This document shows positions 59,791 through 64,000 of a DNA stretch of 64,000 nt, piece by piece (positions within the stretch are counted from its first letter, which is position 1; every line of letters begins with the position of its first letter). The position numbers and the translations under genes were made by a program. The notes below the pieces were generated by a model. It was not told the origin of the DNA and made no database searches. It saw nothing but the letters and a program-made list of their open reading frames with translations. The DNA lies in NCBI RefSeq assembly GCF_030867145.1, contig NC_134434.1, forward strand, positions 5,208,001-5,272,000. The letters are read 5' to 3'. The stretch is from Opisthocomus hoazin (Eukaryota > Chordata > Aves > Opisthocomiformes > Opisthocomidae).

Positions 59791-62700
59791 GTAAGTAAGG
59801 ATATGCTTTTGTCCTGAAAGGGAGTGTGTTTCAGGATGCTGCTTGGAGCAGAAGTTATTCTTGGTTTGTCTTTAGCCCACCACAGCTTTCATCCTATAGG
59901 ACGAATAAATTGTGGAGCCAGTCTCAAGGGGATGGGGAGGGTGACAGTGCTGATTTCTGTAAAGCAAAGAGCAAAGCAAGCGTGATTGTCTCGTAGCTGG
60001 CAGGGTGTCAGTGCCTGTCCTGTCCCTCTGCTGCCGAATCTCTTGGCGGCTGCATCTCAGGTAATAAAAAAATCAACCCAGGCAGCAAACCTGCTGGTGA
60101 AGTGAACGTGCCCTTCGAAAGGATCTCAAGTAAGTAGTGGTGGAGTTGCCATAGCTACTGGTGTGCTCACACGGGGGAAGTACGTGATGGCAAATCTGGA
60201 GGTTCCCTTGGTGAGAATAGCTGAGTGCAGGCAGCAAATGCTCGCTTGGAGGGTGGTGCCCTGTTTGCTCTACTTCCCCCTATATGAGGGGAAAAAGAAA
60301 ACGTCATTAAGGGCATAGTTCTGGCTGATCGAGGGAGCAACTGCTTCCATGCTGTCTGTGCTGTGCGTCAGCCGTGAAGCCAGAAACTGCTTTCACAGGA
60401 GAAACGACCCCGTGTGTCTCCCGTGACTCGCCCGTGGTCAGGGCTTTCCGCACATCCTCAATACAGAATTTATTTTGGAGAAGTAAATGAGCAGTTGCCG
60501 ACCTGAAGAGTGCCGTATACAGAGCAGACAAGCTGAGCTTCCTACAATCATCCTCGTTTGAGCTGAATTGTGTTGCTACGTGGGTAGCAGGGCAAGTTGC
60601 ATCTTAGAAACTGGTATTCAGAGTTTTTTTAGAGTCACTGTTGTTTGCTGGTTTTGGAAAAGGAGAGTTTGGAGACATAACAAAGTCAGTGGCCTGTGCA
60701 AATCGGACAGACTTTTGGGTCGTCTGTGCACTGCAAGGCTGGCTGGGGTCCGTGCATCACCACGGCAGCTCACGCTTGCAGGGCACGGGCGATATTTCAG
60801 GTACAAGCTGTCAGGGTAGTTGCTAGGGAGAGATTATAGCTGTTCTTAGGAGGCAGCATGGCTATATCGAGTTGTGGTGTGACAAATAAGCTGATTGCTG
60901 TGTGGGGTGGGGTCACTTTTAATTATCTGGATTGTCATCACACTTGTTATCTGGGCTGGCTGCCTGGAGTTACCAGCAGGTTGTAGCTGAAAAAGGTTTA
61001 GAAACCCACCCTCCTGAAAACTAACTTCTACAGCAGAGCTGGAGGATGTTAGTGGGCTAGAAAAGGGGGTGGAAATGACTGACGTGCTTATTGGCAGGTT
61101 GTTAGAGATCCCTGCTGTCCTGTCCTCCTCCTCTGCGTGCCCACATGCTGTTGACAGCGGATGGCCCGTGCCTCTTCCCCGCATCGGCTCCTGCTCAATC
61201 TTGCTGCCCCTGTGGAGGTCTCTGAGTGCTGAGGCTGATTGCAGTGTCTGTGCTGGGCACGCGTCTCCGTGGCTGCCGTGTAAAACCTGTACAACTTTGC
61301 ACGTGTAAGCTGAACCGAGCTCTGAACCGCAGTGTGGTCAGCCCCATCACGCCCGCACGCTGCAGCAGCCGCCCAGCTCCAGCCGCACTGGCAGGAGTCA
61401 GATCCGGAACGTGCAGCGGTGGCCGGGCACGAGGGGCTGAGGCAAGGCATGCCTTGCTTATCCCCTCGCCTTCTCTCTCCCCAGCCCCTGTACTCTCCTC
61501 CCTGCCCCTCGTTGTTGCTGGAGCCTGAAACAGCTATGTGTGATTGTAGATGCCATCCCATCTGCAGCCGCTGCCTAAAGAGCAGCCGGTTGTTGGGTGG
61601 TGGGAATGGGACAGAGGTAACTCAGCCACAGCATTACATTTCCACTTACTTTCCTTCCTCTGCCATTTTGTTGGTTAAAGTGTTTGGCCAGTCTCCATCT
61701 CCCGTCAAACATCTGCTCTTTGCTTGCTGAGCAGAGCTGAGCAGGTAGCCGAAGACAGCGATGGGCAGGAGCTGACATAGGGGAGCGTCGCTTTAGCAGA
61801 GGCCTGGAGGACAGCTGGGCCTGCAGCGAGGCTTTGCTGGGGAATTGGAAGAGTCAGGACTTGCCTACTTTTTCAAAACTCAATGTCTGCTCTGAGATTA
61901 GATTCCTGCAGACTTGTTCCTTCAGGAATGTGCTGTTACTGTTCGGATGCCCGGGCATGGCAGAACAGCACCTGAGGATGTTCTCGAATAGATACTTGTT
62001 TTTTTTGGTGTTGTAATTTTTCTTAATTGGTTATTAACTTCAATCCAGTTGGGGAACAAAATGGCTCTGACTTTGATGGGCTCTGCAGAGCCTTGGCACT
62101 TGAACAGCAGAGCTGAGGCAGCATGTGAGCCAGCATGTAGTGTTTGTTGCTTGAGGCATGAATTCCGTGTTCACTGCTCCCCCACTCCCCTGCCTGCACT
62201 CTTGAATATCAAAGTCCTTGTAGATGATGTTTATGCTTAGGTTATTTTGGTCAATCTGCTGAGCTTTGTTTTATTCAAACAAGCTCAGGTTTGAATGCGA
62301 GAAGCGCCTCTGCTTGCACACTTGTAGCAGTCCCGTGAAGCACGTAGGGAGATTTACACAGTGCACACTGTTACCCCAACCCTGATCCTAATACATCAGG
62401 CAGTGAAATCAGGGCAGTCTTCCCGTTCCCTAGTCCGCCTTATGAAAAAGTTTTCCTGGAAAAGAGGGACGTGTGGGTACCTCAGATGCAGGTGAGTAAT
62501 CCCATGTCCTGTAACGTGCTTTGCAATGCTCCAGGGTTTTATCTGGGTCACGCGCTTGCGGCTGTGGAGTATGGTGGGAGTGCTGCTTGTCGCTGAAATA
62601 GGACCCCTCGTCTGCCCGGGCAGAGGTGGAAGGGGAGAGGTCTGGTGAGGTTCAGTTGAACACCTTTGCCCCATTTCTTGCGTCCAGGGTTATGGCCAAG

Positions 62701-64000
62701 AATGTCTTTATCGTGTGCATAAACTGTTTCAATTTTTCTCCACTAGGCATGAAAAGGTCGTATTCCCCACCTTGGTCATGGGTAAATGAATTCATTTGCA
62801 ATGATAAGCTGCATGCGTTTTAACTCGGTGCTTGGAGGTGCAGAGTCGGTGGTTGTGCTAACTGCATGGGGTAGTTCTCTCAGCGTTACAAACTAATGGT
62901 CCATGATCAAAGCCTGAGGCCGCAATCCCTCTCTTTCTCCTTACTTTAAACTCCTCTGCTGCTGTGACCTGTTGCAAACATAAGATTGAGTGCTGCTTGC
63001 TTTCTTGATCTAATCAATAGTTCTTCAAATACATGCATGGTTCTGATTGAATCAGTCACATCAGAGATACAGGATGAAGTATCCCTGCTGTTAATTTAGT
63101 GAATTTTGAAAGTTAGTTTGCCCTTTGGTCGTATTTTTCCTTCGACGTTTCGTTGCTGTCGTCTTGCCCATGCTCGGTTGCTGTGGTTCTGGCCGATGGG
63201 AAAGCAAACAAAGGCACAGATGTGCTGGGAGCCGGCCAGGGTTGCAGAGCAGGGGCGGAGGACGGTGTGACCAGCAGCGTGCACGTCGAGACGGCGGTGC
63301 TCCGGCTCGGTGCCACCGTCCCTGCCCGCCACAGCCGTGCCAGCTGGAAGCAGCCTGCGCAGACCCCGGGGTCCCGGGCTCTGTGGGGGGATCCTGGGCA
63401 CAGGGGCTCGGTGTGGGCACCACCTCCAGCATCCAAGGGTCTGGCTCGTCTCCCTCATCTGCCTCTCGAGGGAGCACAGAGGGTTCCCTGTGCTGTCGAA
63501 AGGCGCAGGTCCCTGCCAGCCTCATCTGCCACAGCCTTGTCCCCATCTTCCTCCTTGCATCTCCACGCTGGGCGTTCCTCTGCCTCCTTGTGCTGTTACT
63601 GCTGCTTGGGAGGGCAAGCGGTGTGTTTCAAAGCACTGCCCCGCCTGAAAACTCCCTTTTCTTGTTTTCTTGGAGGGCCGGTCTCCAAGCATGCTTTGAG
63701 CCCATCCATTTACTCCTCAGCCTGGGCTATTCAGCAACAGGAGAATTTTCTGCTGAGGCTTTGTTGGGTACTTAGAGTTGGGAGAGTCGTGGAGATAAGG
63801 TGCCAAGCACAAAATACAGCTTGGAATAAAGATTAATATGTAAAAATCTGTCTTTAGCAATCACAGGGCAGAGAGAGCAGTTGGAAACGGGCACAAGGTC
63901 CATGCCACTGCAGGGGCAGGCAGTCAGGAGCATCCATCAGAAACCACTGCTGGGGCTGTTCCCAGCAGGGACTGGGGCTTCGGCTCCCTGTGAAGCACCC
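59791..64000 (+). other. NDEL1 intron 8 (continues past the window)
   Basis: The expected final NDEL1 exon is not seen in any frame up to 64000. GC-rich patches at about 61.2-61.5 and 63.2-63.5 kb produce long overlapping chance frames. A 16-bp palindrome lies at 61442-61457. Otherwise unremarkable. Confidence 0.7.
61442..61457. repeat. 16-bp perfect palindrome
   Basis: GCAAGGCATGCCTTGC is its own reverse complement. Its centre, AGGCATGCCT, fits the p53-family half-site pattern RRRCWWGYYY, but no second half-site adjoins. Confidence 0.85.

Noticed and set aside
63125-63836. Overlapping 216- and 227-codon frames near the right edge
   Set aside because: They lie in two frames of the same GC-rich patch and have no recognisable domain or splice context matching the missing NDEL1 exon.
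59791-64000. Final coding exon of NDEL1
   Set aside because: Looked for in all three plus frames; no match to the expected C-terminal segment, so it must lie beyond the window.
1-64000. CRISPR arrays, operons, phage or plasmid functions, tRNA and rRNA genes
   Set aside because: No spaced direct repeats, no clustered same-strand bacterial genes and no convincing tRNA A/B-box or cloverleaf pattern; the window is vertebrate chromosomal DNA.

Overview
This window is vertebrate nuclear DNA, most likely from a bird. The evidence is: (i) several CR1 LINE fragments that end in the avian-type run of short 'cacagaat' repeats; (ii) a solo LTR with the ends of an avian ERV-L type element; (iii) a spliced NDEL1 gene that keeps the known functional residues at their human positions; and (iv) small introns with canonical GT-AG sites. 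The species cannot be fixed from the sequence. There is no prokaryotic-style gene packing, so nearly all long open frames here are chance frames in GC-rich non-coding DNA.

Layout. 1-8.4 kb is intergenic, with two simple repeats, two old MIR-like SINE pieces and a possible leader exon. At 8.54-8.77 kb (+) there is a small two-pass membrane protein gene of the TMEM238 family (TMEM238L-like). 9-27 kb is intergenic and carries four CR1 pieces (one on +, three on -). At 27.3-28.0 kb (-) is the intact single-exon coding region of RNF222, a RING finger protein with a C-terminal membrane anchor. A probable 5' UTR exon and TATA promoter for it lie at 29.3-29.4 kb. 29.4-38.6 kb is intergenic, with a striking 43-bp perfect palindrome, a possible conserved element at 36.0-36.3 kb, a small minisatellite and another CR1. 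A CpG island at about 38.8-40.1 kb is the likely NDEL1 promoter. From there NDEL1 runs on + to the right edge: a 10-kb first intron (CR1, ERV-L solo LTR, poly-T), then eight coding exons between 49,324 and 59,790. The last coding exon, about 30 residues, is not in the window.

Function. RNF222 and NDEL1 are divergent neighbours, as they are in human 17p13.1. NDEL1 is a coiled-coil adaptor that links LIS1 to cytoplasmic dynein in mitosis, nuclear migration and neuronal positioning. RNF222 is a predicted membrane-anchored RING E3 ligase. The TMEM238-family protein has no established function. The genes share a neighbourhood but no obvious pathway. I found no novel multi-gene system. The items most worth checking are the open frame directly after the TMEM238L-like stop codon, the palindrome at 32.3 kb, the LTR with a full CRE in NDEL1 intron 1, and a poly(A) signal in NDEL1 intron 2.
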